Of a stretch of 64,000 nt of DNA, positions 35,863 through 46,883 are shown one piece after another. The notes beneath the pieces are model-generated. The model was not told the origin of the DNA and ran no database searches. It was given only the letters and a program-made list of their open reading frames with translations. A program made the translations under genes and the position numbers. The DNA comes from Roseibium polysiphoniae (GTDB lineage: Bacteria; Pseudomonadota; Alphaproteobacteria; Rhizobiales; Stappiaceae). The first letter of the stretch is position 1. The number at the start of each line of letters is the position of its first letter. The stretch is from contig NZ_JACYXJ010000001.1 in the NCBI RefSeq assembly GCF_014842925.1, positions 434,001 through 498,000 of the forward strand, in the 5' to 3' direction.

Positions 35863-38001
35863 ATGAGCGAGTTAGTCGTCATCATTGTCTGTGGGCTCTT
35901 GTCCATTGCCTACGGGGGCTGGGCCATCCAGTCGGTCATGGCCGCCGATGCCGGATCGGAGCGCATGCGCGAAATAGCCGGCGCAATTCAGGAAGGGGCT
36001 CAGGCCTATCTGACACGCCAGTACACAACGATCGCCATTGTCGGGGCGGTCGTTTTTGTTTTGGCTTGGCTGTTGCTGTCGGGCACGGCCGCAATCGGCT
36101 TTCTGATCGGCGCGGTTCTTTCGGGCCTGGCCGGTTTCATCGGCATGATGGTTTCTGTGCGTGCCAATGTGCGCACGGCCCAGGCCGCCAGCCAGTCCCT
36201 GGCTGCCGGTCTTGAGATCGCCTTCAAGTCAGGCGCCGTCACTGGTCTTCTGGTTGCCGGCCTCGCGCTTCTGGGCGTTGCGGTCTATTATGCCATCCTG
36301 ACCGGACCCATGGGCTATGCGCCAACCGACCGGGTCGTGATCGATTCCCTGGTTGCGCTTGGCTTCGGCGCATCGCTCATCTCCATCTTTGCCCGTCTGG
36401 GCGGCGGCATTTTCACCAAGGGTGCAGATGTCGGCGGCGATCTCGTCGGCAAGGTTGAGGCGGGCATTCCCGAAGACGATCCGCGCAATCCGGCCACCAT
36501 CGCCGACAATGTCGGCGACAACGTCGGCGATTGTGCCGGCATGGCAGCGGATCTGTTCGAGACCTACGCCGTGACCCTGGTCGCGACCATGGTTCTGGCG
36601 TCGATCTTCTTCACCGGGGCTGTCGCTGAACAGCTGATGCTTCTGCCCATGGTCATTGGTGCGGCCTGTGTCGTGACCTCGATCATCGGCACCTTCTTCG
36701 TCAAGCTCGGCAGCAACAACTCGATCATGGGTGCGCTCTACAAGGGCTTCATCGCCACCGCGGTGCTGTCGGCCGTCGCGTTCCTGATCATCACACTCAG
36801 CTGGCTTGGCGCGGGCACCGTCTACACGACGGCAAGAGGCGTCAGCTTTACCGCGATGGACCTTTTCTATTGCGGCATCGTCGGCCTTCTGGTGACCGGA
36901 CTGATCATCTGGGTGACGGAATATTACACGGGCACGGAATACCGCCCCGTGCGGTCTATCGCCCAGGCGTCCGTCACCGGTCACGGCACCAATGTGATCC
37001 AGGGACTGGCCGTGTCGCTGGAAGCCACCGCACTGCCGGCGCTGATCATCATCGCGGGCATCCTGGTGGCCCACGCTCTGGCCGGACTGTTCGGCATCGC
37101 CATCGCGGTGACGACCATGCTGGCCCTGGCGGGAATGGTCGTCGCACTCGACGCCTTCGGTCCGGTCACGGACAATGCCGGCGGGATTGCGGAAATGGCG
37201 GATCTGCCGGCCGAAGTGCGTGCCACAACGGATGCGCTTGATGCGGTCGGCAACACGACCAAGGCTGTCACCAAGGGCTATGCCATCGGGTCTGCAGGCC
37301 TCGGCGCGCTGGTGCTCTTTGCCGCCTATACGGAAGATCTGCGCTTCTTTGCCTCCACGGCAGAGCCCGGGTCGATCTTCGAGGGCATTGACGTCGACAC
37401 GCTCTTCACCCTGTCGAACCCCTATGTGGTTGCCGGTCTGCTGTTTGGCGGTCTGCTGCCCTATCTGTTTGGCGGCATTTCCATGACAGCGGTGGGCCGG
37501 GCTGCGGGCGCCGTGGTCGAGGAAGTGCGCCGCCAGTTCAAGGAAAAGCCGGGCATCATGCAGGGCACGGAAAAGCCTGACTACGGCCGCGCCGTGGACA
37601 TGCTGACCAAGGCGGCGATCAAGGAAATGATCATTCCCTCGCTCCTGCCGGTGCTCTCGCCACTGTTTGTCTTCTTTGTGGTGCGGGCCGTTGCAACGCC
37701 GTCGGAGGCTTTCGCGGCGGTTGGCGCCATGCTGCTTGGCGTGATCGTCACCGGTCTCTTCGTCGCCATCTCCATGACGGCTGGCGGCGGAGCCTGGGAC
37801 AACGCCAAGAAGTCGTTCGAGGACGGCTTCACCGACAAGGACGGCGTCACCCACCATAAGGGCTCGGAAGCGCATAAGGCGTCCGTCACGGGCGATACGG
37901 TCGGCGATCCCTACAAGGACACCGCAGGTCCGGCGGTGAATCCGATGATCAAGATCACCAACATCGTTGCGCTCTTGCTGCTGGCGGTCTTGGCGCACTG
38001 A
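35863..38001 (+). CDS. hppA: K+-insensitive membrane H+-translocating pyrophosphatase
   Basis: HppA hydrolyses pyrophosphate to pump protons across the inner membrane. The 712-residue, ~16-helix protein contains the substrate motif [40 protein letters not shown] and AYDAFGPV-like [17 protein letters not shown]. The discriminating position reads [15 protein letters not shown], with Lys where K+-dependent enzymes have Ala, so it is the K+-independent class. ATG 35863 follows GGGAGGA; the longer frame upstream is ignored. Confidence 0.96.
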   Translation: MSELVVIIVCGLLSIAYGGWAIQSVMAADAGSERMREIAGAIQEGAQAYLTRQYTTIAIVGAVVFVLAWLLLSGTAAIGFLIGAVLSGLAGFIGMMVSVRANVRTAQAASQSLAAGLEIAFKSGAVTGLLVAGLALLGVAVYYAILTGPMGYAPTDRVVIDSLVALGFGASLISIFARLGGGIFTKGADVGGDLVGKVEAGIPEDDPRNPATIADNVGDNVGDCAGMAADLFETYAVTLVATMVLASIFFTGAVAEQLMLLPMVIGAACVVTSIIGTFFVKLGSNNSIMGALYKGFIATAVLSAVAFLIITLSWLGAGTVYTTARGVSFTAMDLFYCGIVGLLVTGLIIWVTEYYTGTEYRPVRSIAQASVTGHGTNVIQGLAVSLEATALPALIIIAGILVAHALAGLFGIAIAVTTMLALAGMVVALDAFGPVTDNAGGIAEMADLPAEVRATTDALDAVGNTTKAVTKGYAIGSAGLGALVLFAAYTEDLRFFASTAEPGSIFEGIDVDTLFTLSNPYVVAGLLFGGLLPYLFGGISMTAVGRAAGAVVEEVRRQFKEKPGIMQGTEKPDYGRAVDMLTKAAIKEMIIPSLLPVLSPLFVFFVVRAVATPSEAFAAVGAMLLGVIVTGLFVAISMTAGGGAWDNAKKSFEDGFTDKDGVTHHKGSEAHKASVTGDTVGDPYKDTAGPAVNPMIKITNIVALLLLAVLAH

Positions 38002-38018
38002 TTGTCGTCAGCACTTCG

Positions 38019-38055
38019 AAAAAAAGAAAGCCTCGGCAGGCCCTGCCGGAGCTTT
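38019..38055 (-). terminator. Terminator of bamE (possibly shared with hppA)
   Basis: A 14-position stem with two mismatches (38027-38040 with 38042-38055) is followed on the minus strand by a T-rich tract (complement of 38019-38026). It lies between the convergent hppA and bamE stops and may act on both strands, more strongly for bamE. Confidence 0.65.
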
Positions 38056-38077
38056 CGCATTCGAAGATGTGTTTGCC

Positions 38078-38515
38078 TTAAAGGCCGAGGCTTGGGTTTG
38101 CAGCGCCGCGCAGAATCTGGGTCAGGAAGCCATAATCCGATCCGCCGGTGCGTGTCTTGCGCGAGATGAAGTCTATGACTTTTCCATCCTGCAGGCCGTA
38201 GTTGGCCAGGTCACGTACGTAGCCGTCTTCGTCGAAATAAACCGCGACCACCCGCTGTTCGACGATGTCCGGCGCAAGAAAGGCCGTCGTCTCGGTGACC
38301 TGCGAAATATAGTAGTAGGCGTCGCCGCTGAGGCTCGAGGTTGTCGAGGGCGAGCCGAGAACGATCTCAACCTGTTCCTTGGAAGAGCCAACCTGGACCT
38401 GGGACAGCATGTCATTGGAAATGACGTGGCCGTGGGTATAGGTCTGCGTGAAGCAGCCGCCGAGCGGCAGGGCGACAAGAAGCGGGATGAGGACGGCATG
38501 CGCCTTGATATTCAT
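38078..38515 (-). CDS. bamE: Outer membrane assembly lipoprotein BamE (SmpA/OmlA)
   Basis: BamE is a lipoprotein of the BAM complex that inserts beta-barrel proteins into the outer membrane. The 145-residue protein has a signal peptide with lipobox LPLGGC (Cys ~21), then the SmpA/OmlA core with LSQVQVGSSKEQVEIVLGSP and the typical aromatic YYYISQ segment. It is divergent from the ubiquinol-cytochrome c chaperone gene, an arrangement conserved in Alphaproteobacteria. Confidence 0.92.
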   Translation of the reverse strand: MNIKAHAVLIPLLVALPLGGCFTQTYTHGHVISNDMLSQVQVGSSKEQVEIVLGSPSTTSSLSGDAYYYISQVTETTAFLAPDIVEQRVVAVYFDEDGYVRDLANYGLQDGKVIDFISRKTRTGGSDYGFLTQILRGAANPSLGL

Positions 38516-38626
38516 GCGGGTCTTCCTGTAGGGCCGTCATCACGGCCGGTGTCAACAATCGTTTCTTGGCAAAGTCCCTATCGTGGGATAGGGCACATGG
38601 CAACACCAGTTATCATGGAGATCACC

Positions 38627-39187
38627 ATGCTCTTCGGCCTCTTCCGCCGCAAAAAGCACGACGCAGAGCTCAAGGTCTATTCACAGATCGTGGCTCAAGC
38701 GCGGCAAATGCCCTTCTATGAACGCATGGCCGTTCCAGACACGGTCGATGGCCGCTTCGACATGATCGTCGTCCATGCGGTGCTTCTGTTCGGCCGGTTG
38801 CGCTGCGAAAGCAAGGACATCTCGGATTTCGCGCAAAGGGTCTTCGACGTCTTCTTTAACGACATGGATGCAAGCTTGCGCGAGATGGGCGTGTCCGATG
38901 TGCGCGTGCCGAAAAAGATCAAGGCGCTGGGAGAGGCTTTTTATGGCCGTGCCGATGCCTATATGCCAGCCCTTGAAGAAGGTGACGTGGATGGTCTGGC
39001 CGAGGCCCTGACGCGAAATATCTATCCCGATACGGACAGCAAAGGCTCGGAAAAGGCGCTGGCGCGCTATCTGATCGCCGCGGCCGCGGACCTGAAAAGC
39101 CAGACACCGGAGGCTATCATCTCCGGCGGGCTGACGTTCCCGGACCCCGAGCCGTTTGCCGACAAGGAAGAAGAAAATGGCAACTGA
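38627..39187 (+). CDS. Ubiquinol-cytochrome c chaperone family protein (Cbp3-like)
   Basis: A 186-residue protein of the ubiquinol-cytochrome c chaperone family, related to mitochondrial Cbp3, which assists cytochrome bc1 assembly. Conserved features are YSQIVAQARQMPFYERMAVPDTVDGRFDM and FNDMDASLREMGVSDVRVPKK in successive segments. ATG 38627 has GGAG six bases upstream; ATGs at 38597 and 38615 are alternatives. Its 3' end overlaps yceD by 11 bases, so they are translationally linked. Confidence 0.87.
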   Translation: MLFGLFRRKKHDAELKVYSQIVAQARQMPFYERMAVPDTVDGRFDMIVVHAVLLFGRLRCESKDISDFAQRVFDVFFNDMDASLREMGVSDVRVPKKIKALGEAFYGRADAYMPALEEGDVDGLAEALTRNIYPDTDSKGSEKALARYLIAAAADLKSQTPEAIISGGLTFPDPEPFADKEEENGN

Positions 39188-39740
39188 GACCTTCCCCTTT
39201 TCGCACAAGATCGCGGGTGACCGTCTGGGCAATGAAGAGCGTCAGGTGGTGCTTGAACTCAATGAGGGAGAGCGCCAGCGGATTGCAAAGGCCTATGAGC
39301 TCGACGGCATTGAAACCTTGACCGCGGACCTTCGCCTCAAGCCGTGGCGCAAGGCCGGTGTACGTGTCACCGGAACCGTGAAAGGCAAGTTGCAGCGCAC
39401 CTGCGTCGTGACGCTCGAGCCCTTCGTTGAGGAGCTCTTCGATGAAGTCGATCGGACCTTTGAGCCGGTGTCCAGCCGTCCAAAACGCCCGCGCGACCTG
39501 AACGATGAAGGGGAGATCGAGATCGAACTGGAGACCCTTGATCCGCCGGACGTGATGGTTGACGGGGTTCTCGATCTGGGAGCCGTTGTCTGCGAGCAGC
39601 TGGCGTTGAATGTCGACGCGTTTCCGCGCAAGCCCGGGGCAGAGTTCGAAGCCGTTGAGACCGATGACGCGGAAGAGCACGAACCGGCGCCGTCGCCATT
39701 TGCGGCTCTGGCAAAGCTGAAGGACGAACCTGAGGCCTAA
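39177..39740 (+). CDS. yceD: YceD/DUF177 family protein (possible 23S rRNA-accumulation factor)
   Basis: A 187-residue member of the DUF177/YceD family, linked in E. coli and plants to 23S rRNA accumulation. The cysteine in GKLQRTCVVTLEPFVE and the acidic C-terminal section EGEIEIELETLDPPDVMVDG are family features. GGAAGAAG precedes ATG 39177. In many bacteria yceD is followed by rpmF and plsX; here rpmF is absent and plsX follows after ~155 bases. Confidence 0.88.
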   Translation: MATETFPFSHKIAGDRLGNEERQVVLELNEGERQRIAKAYELDGIETLTADLRLKPWRKAGVRVTGTVKGKLQRTCVVTLEPFVEELFDEVDRTFEPVSSRPKRPRDLNDEGEIEIELETLDPPDVMVDGVLDLGAVVCEQLALNVDAFPRKPGAEFEAVETDDAEEHEPAPSPFAALAKLKDEPEA

Positions 39741-39896
39741 AACCTCAGGATGACGGCTTGAAAATGGTTGTTTCACAGCTGGAAAGCGTTATGTTCGCCA
39801 CCGTTTAGGAGCTCCGAAAGATGCGGTGGAGCTCAGGTCCTGCGCCAAGATAATCGCAGTCTGGCCGACCAAGGAAAGCACTTCAAAAGACCGGCT

Positions 39897-40961
39897 ATGG
39901 CGAAAACCATTCCAATTTCCCTCGATGTAATGGGCGGTGATAACGGCGCGGAAGTCGTGATTCCGGGCGCCGAGATTGCGCTCGTCCGTCATCCGGATAT
40001 CCGTTTCCTGCTCTATGGCAACGAGAAGGTGGTCCTGCCGCTTCTGGAAAAGTATCCGCGTGTGCGCGACGCCTCGACATTCCATCATTGCGACGTGTCG
40101 GTCGCAATGGACGCAAAGCCAAGCCAGGCGCTGCGCCAGGGGCGCTGGCGCTCCAGCATGTGGCGGGCGATCGAGGCCGTGAAGACAGGCGACTCAGCGG
40201 TCGCGGTCTCTGCCGGCAACACAGGCGCCCTGATGGCCATGTCGAAGTTCTGCCTGCGCACGATGGCCAACATTGAGCGCCCGGCGATTGCGGCGATCTG
40301 GCCGACGGCCCGCGGCGAATCCGTGGTGCTGGATGTGGGCGCGACCATCGGCGCGGATGCCCAGCAGCTGATCGATTTTGCGATTCTGGGCGGAGCCATG
40401 GCGCGCGCGCTGTTTGGCGTTGAAAAACCTTCTATCGGCCTCTTGAACATCGGCGTTGAAGAGGTGAAGGGCCTGGAAGAGGTGCGCACTGCCGGCCGCC
40501 TCCTGCGCGAAACGCCGCTGCGCTCGCTGTCCTACGCCGGGTTTGTTGAAGGCAACGACATTGGTCAGGGCACCGTTGATGTGGTCGTGACCGAGGGCTT
40601 TGCCGGCAACATCGCGCTGAAGACCGCAGAAGGCACCGCCAAACAGATCGGCGGATACCTGCGCTCTGCCATGAGCCGCACCTTCATGTCCAAGATCGGT
40701 TACATCTTCGCAAAGAGCGCCTTTGACCGGCTGCGCGAGAAGATGGATCCGCGCAAGGTCAATGGCGGCGTGTTTCTCGGCCTCAATGGCATTGTGATCA
40801 AAAGCCACGGTGGAACAGACGCAGAAGGCTATGCAGCAGCCATTGATCTGGCTTATGACATGGTTCGAAATGGCCTGACCGACAAGATCGCTCAGGACCT
40901 TGTGCATTATCATCGCGGCCGCTTCGCCGACGCCGCGCCTACCCCGGAAGGTGATTTGTGA
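39897..40961 (+). CDS. plsX: Phosphate acyltransferase PlsX
   Basis: PlsX converts acyl-ACP to acyl phosphate for phospholipid synthesis. The 354-residue sequence begins [19 protein letters not shown], with the conserved [32 protein letters not shown] and [20 protein letters not shown]. The start at ATG 39897 has only a weak ribosome site. Its stop overlaps the fabH GTG start by four bases. Confidence 0.95.
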   Translation: MAKTIPISLDVMGGDNGAEVVIPGAEIALVRHPDIRFLLYGNEKVVLPLLEKYPRVRDASTFHHCDVSVAMDAKPSQALRQGRWRSSMWRAIEAVKTGDSAVAVSAGNTGALMAMSKFCLRTMANIERPAIAAIWPTARGESVVLDVGATIGADAQQLIDFAILGGAMARALFGVEKPSIGLLNIGVEEVKGLEEVRTAGRLLRETPLRSLSYAGFVEGNDIGQGTVDVVVTEGFAGNIALKTAEGTAKQIGGYLRSAMSRTFMSKIGYIFAKSAFDRLREKMDPRKVNGGVFLGLNGIVIKSHGGTDAEGYAAAIDLAYDMVRNGLTDKIAQDLVHYHRGRFADAAPTPEGDL

Positions 40962-41935
40962 GCGTGATCCGTTCGACCGTTCTTGGAACCGGCAGCTACC
41001 TGCCAGCCAAGTGTTTGACCAATGACGACCTGGCAAAGACGGTCGATACCTCGGACGAATGGATCGTCCAGCGGACAGGAATCAAGCAGCGCCACATTGC
41101 CGCCGAAGGCGAGGTAACCTCCGATCTGGCGTTCAATGCGGCCACGGCTGCGCTGGAGAGCGCCGGCGTCGATGCACAGGACATCGATCTCATCATTCTG
41201 GCGACCGCCACGCCCGACAACACCTTTCCGGCCAGCGCCGTCACCGTGCAGCATCGACTTGGCATCCATCACGGCTTTGCCTTTGATGTCCATGCAGTGT
41301 GCTCCGGCTTTGTTTATGCGCTCGCAACCGCCGATGCCTATCTGCGCACTGGCATGGCAAAACGGGCACTTGTCATCGGCGCGGAAACATTTTCCCGCAT
41401 TCTTGACTGGGAAGATCGCACCACCTGCGTGCTCTTTGGCGATGGCGCCGGGGCTGTGGTTCTCGAAGCGCGGGAAGGCGAGGGAACCATCGCCGACCGG
41501 GGTATCCTGACCTCGCACCTGCGCTCGGACGGGCAGCACAAGGAAAAGCTCTACGTTGACGGCGGTCCGTCGGCCACCCAGACAACCGGCCACCTGCGCA
41601 TGGAAGGCCGTGAGGTCTTCAAACACGCGGTCGGTATGATCACCGACGTTATCGAGGACGCCTACAAGGCCACAGGCCTGTCCTCTGAAGATCTGACCTG
41701 GTTCATTCCCCACCAGGCCAACAAGCGGATCATCGACGCCAGTGCCAAGAAACTCGGCATCGCGCCGGAGAAGGTGGTCACCACGGTTCAGCTCCACGGC
41801 AACACCTCGGCTGCCTCGATCCCGCTTGCGCTCGACACGGCTGTGCGTGACGGCCGGGTGAAGGAAGGCGACATCATTCTTCTTGAAGCCATGGGCGGCG
41901 GCTTTACCTGGGGATCGGCTCTGCTGCGCTGGTGA
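40958..41935 (+). CDS. fabH: 3-oxoacyl-ACP synthase III (FabH)
   Basis: FabH starts fatty-acid synthesis by condensing acetyl-CoA with malonyl-ACP. The 325-residue enzyme contains the Cys-His-Asn triad in [25 protein letters not shown] and [15 protein letters not shown]. It starts with GTG overlapping the plsX stop (GTGA), implying translational coupling of phospholipid and fatty-acid initiation. Confidence 0.97.
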   Translation: MSVIRSTVLGTGSYLPAKCLTNDDLAKTVDTSDEWIVQRTGIKQRHIAAEGEVTSDLAFNAATAALESAGVDAQDIDLIILATATPDNTFPASAVTVQHRLGIHHGFAFDVHAVCSGFVYALATADAYLRTGMAKRALVIGAETFSRILDWEDRTTCVLFGDGAGAVVLEAREGEGTIADRGILTSHLRSDGQHKEKLYVDGGPSATQTTGHLRMEGREVFKHAVGMITDVIEDAYKATGLSSEDLTWFIPHQANKRIIDASAKKLGIAPEKVVTTVQLHGNTSAASIPLALDTAVRDGRVKEGDIILLEAMGGGFTWGSALLRW

Positions 41936-42086
41936 GGGCGCGTCACTTGGTCGAAAAGACTAGGTGTTATTTCGGCTGAACTGCAGAGTCCCTGTTGACC
42001 AGTTTGCCGTGAGGCAATAGCGTAACCGGATACGGTAAGTTCTATAGCAAAATCAGCCAGATCGTTGGCTTCGCCGGGGAGTGGTC

Positions 42087-42398
42087 ATGGGCAGCAGAAC
42101 TATCACGCGCGCCGATTTGTGTGAAGCGGTCTATCAAAAGGTTGGCCTTTCGCGCACGGAGTCGTCTGAATTGGTCGAGCGGGTTCTTTCGGAAATCTCG
42201 GAGTGCCTTTTGACGGGAGAGTCCGTCAAATTGTCTTCCTTCGGGTCCTTCGTCGTTCGATCCAAGGGCGAGCGGATCGGGCGAAACCCGAAAACCGGCG
42301 AAGAAGTGCCGATTTCTCCGCGCCGCGTCATGGTCTTCAAGCCCAGCAACGTGCTGAAGCAGCGGATCAACGACGCCCTGACCGGCCAGAACTCCTGA
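42087..42398 (+). CDS. ihfA: Integration host factor alpha subunit
   Basis: The 103-residue nucleoid protein bends DNA as an IHF heterodimer. The beta-arm motif [20 protein letters not shown] and C-terminal [14 protein letters not shown] identify the alpha subunit. ATG 42087 has GGGGAG six bases upstream; the GTG at 42081 is less favoured. The fabH-ihfA-merR order is conserved in Alphaproteobacteria. Confidence 0.95.
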   Translation: MGSRTITRADLCEAVYQKVGLSRTESSELVERVLSEISECLLTGESVKLSSFGSFVVRSKGERIGRNPKTGEEVPISPRRVMVFKPSNVLKQRINDALTGQNS

Positions 42399-42448
42399 TC
42401 GGTTGAGCGGGCCTTGCAGCCGGACCTTCCTCTTGTGATCCAGCGAAC

Positions 42449-43042
42449 ATGACCAATCAGGACAAAAGCCCGGATGCGTTCCGGACCATAAGCGAAGTGG
42501 CGGATGATCTGGATCTGCCGCAGCATGTCCTCAGATTCTGGGAAACGCGCTTTACCCAGATCAAGCCGCTCAAGCGCGGCGGCGGCCGGCGCTATTATCG
42601 TCCAGATGACGTAGAGCTTTTGCGCGGCATTCGCCATCTCTTGTACGGTGAAGGTTACACCATCAAGGGTGTGCAGCGGATCCTGAAAGAGCAGGGCCCG
42701 CGTTTCGTCATGCAGATCTGGCGCGAAGATGCGCTGCCGGTTCCTGCCACCCAGCAAGCCGTCTCAAAGCCCAAGGTGGTGGAAACACCGCCGGTGCCGC
42801 AGGCCGATGACGCTGCGCCGGAGGAGGCAACGCCTCGCGACGTTCTGCCGGAGACCTCCGCACGCAAAGCGGCTGAAAAAGCACCCGGATCCATGCGCTT
42901 CATGGACCGCTTCCGGTCTGAAAAGGAAGCCGGTCAGGCCGCGGACGCGCCGGAGGCCATGTCCAAGGACGACGTCCGCCGGCTTCAGTCCACGCTGTTT
43001 GAGTTGCTTGAGTGCAAGCGCATTCTGGATCAGGCGCGATAG
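42449..43042 (+). CDS. MerR-family transcriptional regulator
   Basis: A 197-residue protein with an N-terminal MerR winged helix ([25 protein letters not shown], then [21 protein letters not shown], residues ~10-85). The middle is low-complexity (Pro/Ala/Glu-rich, 95-150) and the C-terminus is a short helix ([15 protein letters not shown]). It lies 50 bases after ihfA, the conserved arrangement. No metal-binding cysteine cluster is visible, and the inducer is unknown. Confidence 0.9.
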   Translation: MTNQDKSPDAFRTISEVADDLDLPQHVLRFWETRFTQIKPLKRGGGRRYYRPDDVELLRGIRHLLYGEGYTIKGVQRILKEQGPRFVMQIWREDALPVPATQQAVSKPKVVETPPVPQADDAAPEEATPRDVLPETSARKAAEKAPGSMRFMDRFRSEKEAGQAADAPEAMSKDDVRRLQSTLFELLECKRILDQAR

Positions 43043-43084
43043 CAAAGAGGCGAGCCGCCAAGAGGGCGACCGCCTGATGCGTTT

Positions 43085-44305
43085 CTACTTGCCCATGCAG
43101 TTGGCGTAATAGGTCACAGTGGCCGGCCAGTCAGAGAAAACGCCTTCCACACCAACATCTTCAGACAAGACGTTGAGAACTTCGTAGAGCTTCCCGTCGC
43201 TGTCCATGGCGTCCTTGACGGTCTGGAAGTACCAGCCGCCCCCTGAGGCGAGCGGACCGGAGCGCTCGAGCGTCCAGGCAATCAGCTTGAGACCGGCCTC
43301 TTTGGCCGCGAGGGCATAGACGGACGGTACGATCTGCTTGTCGTCGTCCAGAGCCAGCATCATCCAGATGGGCGGCGCCAGGTAATTGACGCCCATGTCC
43401 TTCAGCTCTTCCATGGACGGCTTGAAGCTTTCCGCATTGCTCGGATCGATCCCGTTGCGGCCGTAGCGGCCATCCAGATAGACAGCCTGTTTGCCGAACT
43501 CCGGCTCGTTTTCAATCCAGTAAAGCACGTCGTCCAGATTGAAGGACTGGGGCCAGACATCTTCTGGGGCGACGCCGGCAGCCTTGTACTCGTCGATCAT
43601 CTTCCGAGCGTAGTCGGCCTGCGAGAAACCATCGAAGGGCATTTTGACGGCGGGAGACTTCAGCTCAGGCGTGAACTTGCCGCCCTGGGCCTTGATCAGC
43701 TCGATCGACTGAGCATGGGTCATCAGCGTGCCCGTGGGCGCATAAAGGTCCGTGCGCCAGCCTGCGGTGGCCGCCATGTAGTCTTCGACGGTTGCCGCGG
43801 TCTTGTCGCGGCCATCCATCTTGCCCTTGAGCGACATGAATTCAGCCAGGGTCAGGTCGCTGGTCCGGCACTCTGCTGTGGCGTCCGAGCCACTGCCGGC
43901 CGGGGTGAAGCTTTGCGTGCACTTGTCGGCCAGATCTGTCGCGAGGATGTTGGTCGACGTGTGCAGATCGTCCTGCGCATGGCGGCAGACCAGCTCCTTG
44001 TCCTTGGTGAAGGTGACATCGCATTCGATGATACCGGCGCCCATCCGCGCGGCGGCGACATAGCCTTCCGCCGTGTGCTCGGGAAACTGCAGGGCAGCGC
44101 CGCGGTGACCAATGGAAAAGTCGGTTTTTGCAGCCGGTGTGGCGGCGCAGGCCAGAAGCTTGTCCTTCAGCGCCCCATCTTCCATCTGGTCCACCAGGTA
44201 AAGCGGTCGCGGCCCAAGGTGAACCTGGGTGTCGGCGTTGGCAAACCCGGAGGCGCCGAGCGTCGCGCCGGCTGCGATCAGACAGGTGAAGGAAAGGCGG
44301 TGCAT
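43085..44305 (-). CDS. Glycerophosphodiester phosphodiesterase, secreted
   Basis: A 406-residue exported GDPD-family enzyme, cleaving glycerophosphodiesters to glycerol-3-phosphate and alcohol. Signal peptide [20 protein letters not shown] followed by FANA. Active-site motifs are [14 protein letters not shown] (His/Arg and Glu), [21 protein letters not shown] (Glu-Asp-His) and the C-terminal [12 protein letters not shown]. It is longer than the ~250-residue minimal enzyme because of an N-terminal extension and insertions. ATG 44305 follows GGAGC. Confidence 0.9.
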   Translation of the reverse strand: MHRLSFTCLIAAGATLGASGFANADTQVHLGPRPLYLVDQMEDGALKDKLLACAATPAAKTDFSIGHRGAALQFPEHTAEGYVAAARMGAGIIECDVTFTKDKELVCRHAQDDLHTSTNILATDLADKCTQSFTPAGSGSDATAECRTSDLTLAEFMSLKGKMDGRDKTAATVEDYMAATAGWRTDLYAPTGTLMTHAQSIELIKAQGGKFTPELKSPAVKMPFDGFSQADYARKMIDEYKAAGVAPEDVWPQSFNLDDVLYWIENEPEFGKQAVYLDGRYGRNGIDPSNAESFKPSMEELKDMGVNYLAPPIWMMLALDDDKQIVPSVYALAAKEAGLKLIAWTLERSGPLASGGGWYFQTVKDAMDSDGKLYEVLNVLSEDVGVEGVFSDWPATVTYYANCMGK

Positions 44306-44397
44306 GAAAGCTCCTGGAAATGGGGAAGGGAAAGTCAGCGCCAGATCATGGCGTTGCGGGACCATGACGCTGCATTGGGACAATACAATATCGCTGT

Positions 44398-45621
44398 TCA
44401 CGCAGCTTGCCAGCGAATTCCCAGAGACGCCGGACCCCTGACGGAGAGACCCGGTTTGTAGATAGGCTCCGGGTCGGTCAACTCGATGGACGAGAACCGC
44501 TTCAAGAGCGCGGAAAAGATGATGTCCATGTCGAGCCGCGCCAGGTGGTTGCCGAGGCAGAAGTGCGCGCCGCGGCCAAAGGCAATGTGCCAGTTGGGAG
44601 CGCGGGCCACGTCAAAGCGGTCGGCATCTGGAAACTGTGCCGGGTCCCGGTTCGCAGACCCATAGAGCACGCCGAATTTCGTGCCGGCCGGAAAACTCTG
44701 CCCTGCGATCTGAACCTCTTCCGTCGTGTAACGATGAAAGAAGGGCAGGGGGCTCTCATAGCGGAACATCTCCTGCACCGCTGTCTTCATCAGGCCGGGG
44801 TCTTGTCGCAGGCGCTGCATCTCATCCGGAAACTTCAGCAGCGCATGCAGACCGCTGCCCAGCACATCGATGGTCGATCCGTGGCCCGCCATAAGGATCA
44901 GCATGGCGGTGGAAAAGAACTCGTCCTCGTTCATCAGCCCGGCCTGTTCAGCAACGATCATCGCCGACATCAGATCGTCTTTCGGGGCTTTCAAGCGCTC
45001 CGCCTTGAGGCCTTGCAGATAATGAAAGAACTCGGTCGTGTTGCGCTCGGCCAGCTCCTTGCGCGCGTCCGACCGATCGATGTCGAAGAACTGGACGATG
45101 TTCTCGGACCAGACCCTGAGCTGAGGACAATCTGCATCGGGAACCCCAAGCACCCGGCCGATGATGTGACCGGGCACATGAGCGGCCAGATCCTCGACGA
45201 AGTCGATCTCCTTGCGGTCGCTCAAACTTTCGATCAGGCCGTCCACATAGGTCTGGATCTCGCTGCGCAGCGTGTTGACCATCTTGGGCGTGAACAGCTT
45301 GAACACCTGCTTGCGCAGCCGGTCATGCACCGCGCCATCACTGTCGAGCAGGGAGAATTGCACAAAGCGGGAATGGTTCGCCATGTCGTGCCAGTTGCCC
45401 GCCCGCTTCTGCTCCGCGATTTCCTCAGGGCTGACAAGTCCCTCCAGCGAGCGCACCATTGCCGGATGCAGGGCGATCTGGCCCACGTCCTCAAACCGCG
45501 CCGCCAGCCAGATGTCGAAGTCCTCGAAATACGTCAGCCCGGGCGTCTCGCGCAAAGCTGCATAAAACGGATAGGGATCCCGGGCAAAGTCAGGCGAAAG
45601 CGGATCGAAGGCGAGGGGCAT
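44398..45621 (-). CDS. Cytochrome P450
   Basis: A 407-residue soluble bacterial P450. The heme-binding loop is [20 protein letters not shown] (Cys ligand) and the ExxR motif appears in [13 protein letters not shown]. The I-helix reads [16 protein letters not shown], where the usual acidic residue before the conserved Thr is Gly, so oxygen activation may differ. Gene ATG 45621 ([20 protein letters not shown]) fits relatives. No ferredoxin or reductase gene is adjacent; substrate unknown. Confidence 0.92.
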   Translation of the reverse strand: MPLAFDPLSPDFARDPYPFYAALRETPGLTYFEDFDIWLAARFEDVGQIALHPAMVRSLEGLVSPEEIAEQKRAGNWHDMANHSRFVQFSLLDSDGAVHDRLRKQVFKLFTPKMVNTLRSEIQTYVDGLIESLSDRKEIDFVEDLAAHVPGHIIGRVLGVPDADCPQLRVWSENIVQFFDIDRSDARKELAERNTTEFFHYLQGLKAERLKAPKDDLMSAMIVAEQAGLMNEDEFFSTAMLILMAGHGSTIDVLGSGLHALLKFPDEMQRLRQDPGLMKTAVQEMFRYESPLPFFHRYTTEEVQIAGQSFPAGTKFGVLYGSANRDPAQFPDADRFDVARAPNWHIAFGRGAHFCLGNHLARLDMDIIFSALLKRFSSIELTDPEPIYKPGLSVRGPASLGIRWQAA

Positions 45622-45818
45622 GATGGGTCCGGAACTGACGAAAGCACTCAGGCAGAACGGATTGAATCCATCTGCCAATGTGTCAGCCTAGCGAATTGAA
45701 AGTCTTGAGAAAAGCGGATTTGCAGTGGGTTGTAGAGTTGGATCGAGATGACATCTTGCCATCTCTCTCTAGCTACGTTGGCGCAAACAAGAAGCTCCAG
45801 CGAGAGATTCTCGGGTGA

Positions 45819-46883
45819 CTATGCTTGCTTTTGTTGCGCATCCCGGATCAATGCGGTCAGCCGGTAAAAGCCGTGGGCCATCTTGGTGAAGGGCGTGAGC
45901 AGAAAGAAGCTCAACACAGATCCAAGATGCAGCGCCAGAAGAAGGGGCATTGCGGCCGTGCTCCCAAGGACGTAGAGCGCCAGACCACTGAGCGCGACAA
46001 ACCCGAGCAGCGCGATAAAGCCGAAGTCGCCGCCCCAGGCATTGCCATCTCCGAGGGTGCGGTCCGACCGTAGTTTCAAAGACATCATCCAGGCGCAGCC
46101 ACCTGTCAGCAGCACCCCACCAGGAATACCGAACAGCTTCGGCAGGGACCACAGCGGATAGGGAGCCGGCATGTCGAGAAAATAGTGCATCAGTGTGCCT
46201 GCGGAGGTGGACGCAAAACACAGAAGAAAGCCGTACAGAATGGCCTGATGCGCATGGCGCCGGGCGTGGGAGAAACGATCTTCCTCTTCGAAATTGCAGC
46301 CATCGCCGTGACCACCGGAAAGATCTCTCATCTCGGCGGCCATGCCGAATGCGCGCGCGACGGACTTCAAGTCGATGCGTGTGCCACCGACCGATGACCA
46401 GTATTTCTTCAAGCTGATGGCAAGGCTCGCCAGGGGGAAGAAGAACGCCGGCAGGAAAATCGCCACCATCGCGCCATGCGAAAAGGCAGCGTAGAACCCG
46501 TCCCCGCCAGCCGACCCGATCAGGCGGATTGCCAAAAACATGGCAGCGAACCCCAGAACCGATGCAATTGCGATGGCACCGCCGTGGGTGTGGAACTTGC
46601 GGGCCACCGGGGCAGGCCAAGCATAGCTCTCCCAGCTGTTACGCCGAACCTCCGCCAGGGCCTTGGGCAGGTTCAGGTCGAATTCATGGGGCGCAGTGTA
46701 TTGGCAGGCGTAGTAGCAGCCTCTGCAGTTGTGGCAGAGATTGGCCAACTGGGTGATGTCGCCGTCGGTCAGGAACCGCTCACGGTGGAGGGCCGGAAAA
46801 ACGGAGCAATAGCCCTCGCAATAGCGGCAGGCGTGGCAGATTTCGGCCTGACGCCGGGCTTCCTGGATCAGATCAGCTTGCAT
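45819..46883 (-). CDS. tcuB: Tricarballylate utilisation protein TcuB (FeS/membrane electron-transfer partner)
   Basis: A 354-residue membrane protein. Two CxxCxxC clusters (CHACRYCEGYC and CHNCRGCYYACQY) at the N-terminus bind two 4Fe-4S clusters, followed by about seven hydrophobic helices with histidines that could bind heme b. TcuB in Salmonella reoxidises FADH2 of TcuA, passing electrons to the quinone pool. It overlaps tcuA by 11 bases and is the last gene of gntR-tcuA-tcuB. Confidence 0.92.
   Translation of the reverse strand: MQADLIQEARRQAEICHACRYCEGYCSVFPALHRERFLTDGDITQLANLCHNCRGCYYACQYTAPHEFDLNLPKALAEVRRNSWESYAWPAPVARKFHTHGGAIAIASVLGFAAMFLAIRLIGSAGGDGFYAAFSHGAMVAIFLPAFFFPLASLAISLKKYWSSVGGTRIDLKSVARAFGMAAEMRDLSGGHGDGCNFEEEDRFSHARRHAHQAILYGFLLCFASTSAGTLMHYFLDMPAPYPLWSLPKLFGIPGGVLLTGGCAWMMSLKLRSDRTLGDGNAWGGDFGFIALLGFVALSGLALYVLGSTAAMPLLLALHLGSVLSFFLLTPFTKMAHGFYRLTALIRDAQQKQA

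Noticed and set aside
36229..37998. 589-codon open frame on the reverse strand of hppA
   Set aside because: Antisense to the highly conserved hppA gene, with His/Asp/Arg/Gln-rich composition typical of shadow frames.
45769..46620. A 283-codon open frame opposite-phase within tcuB
   Set aside because: It runs inside the well-supported tcuB gene in another frame and shows no family motif; it is a GC-rich shadow frame.
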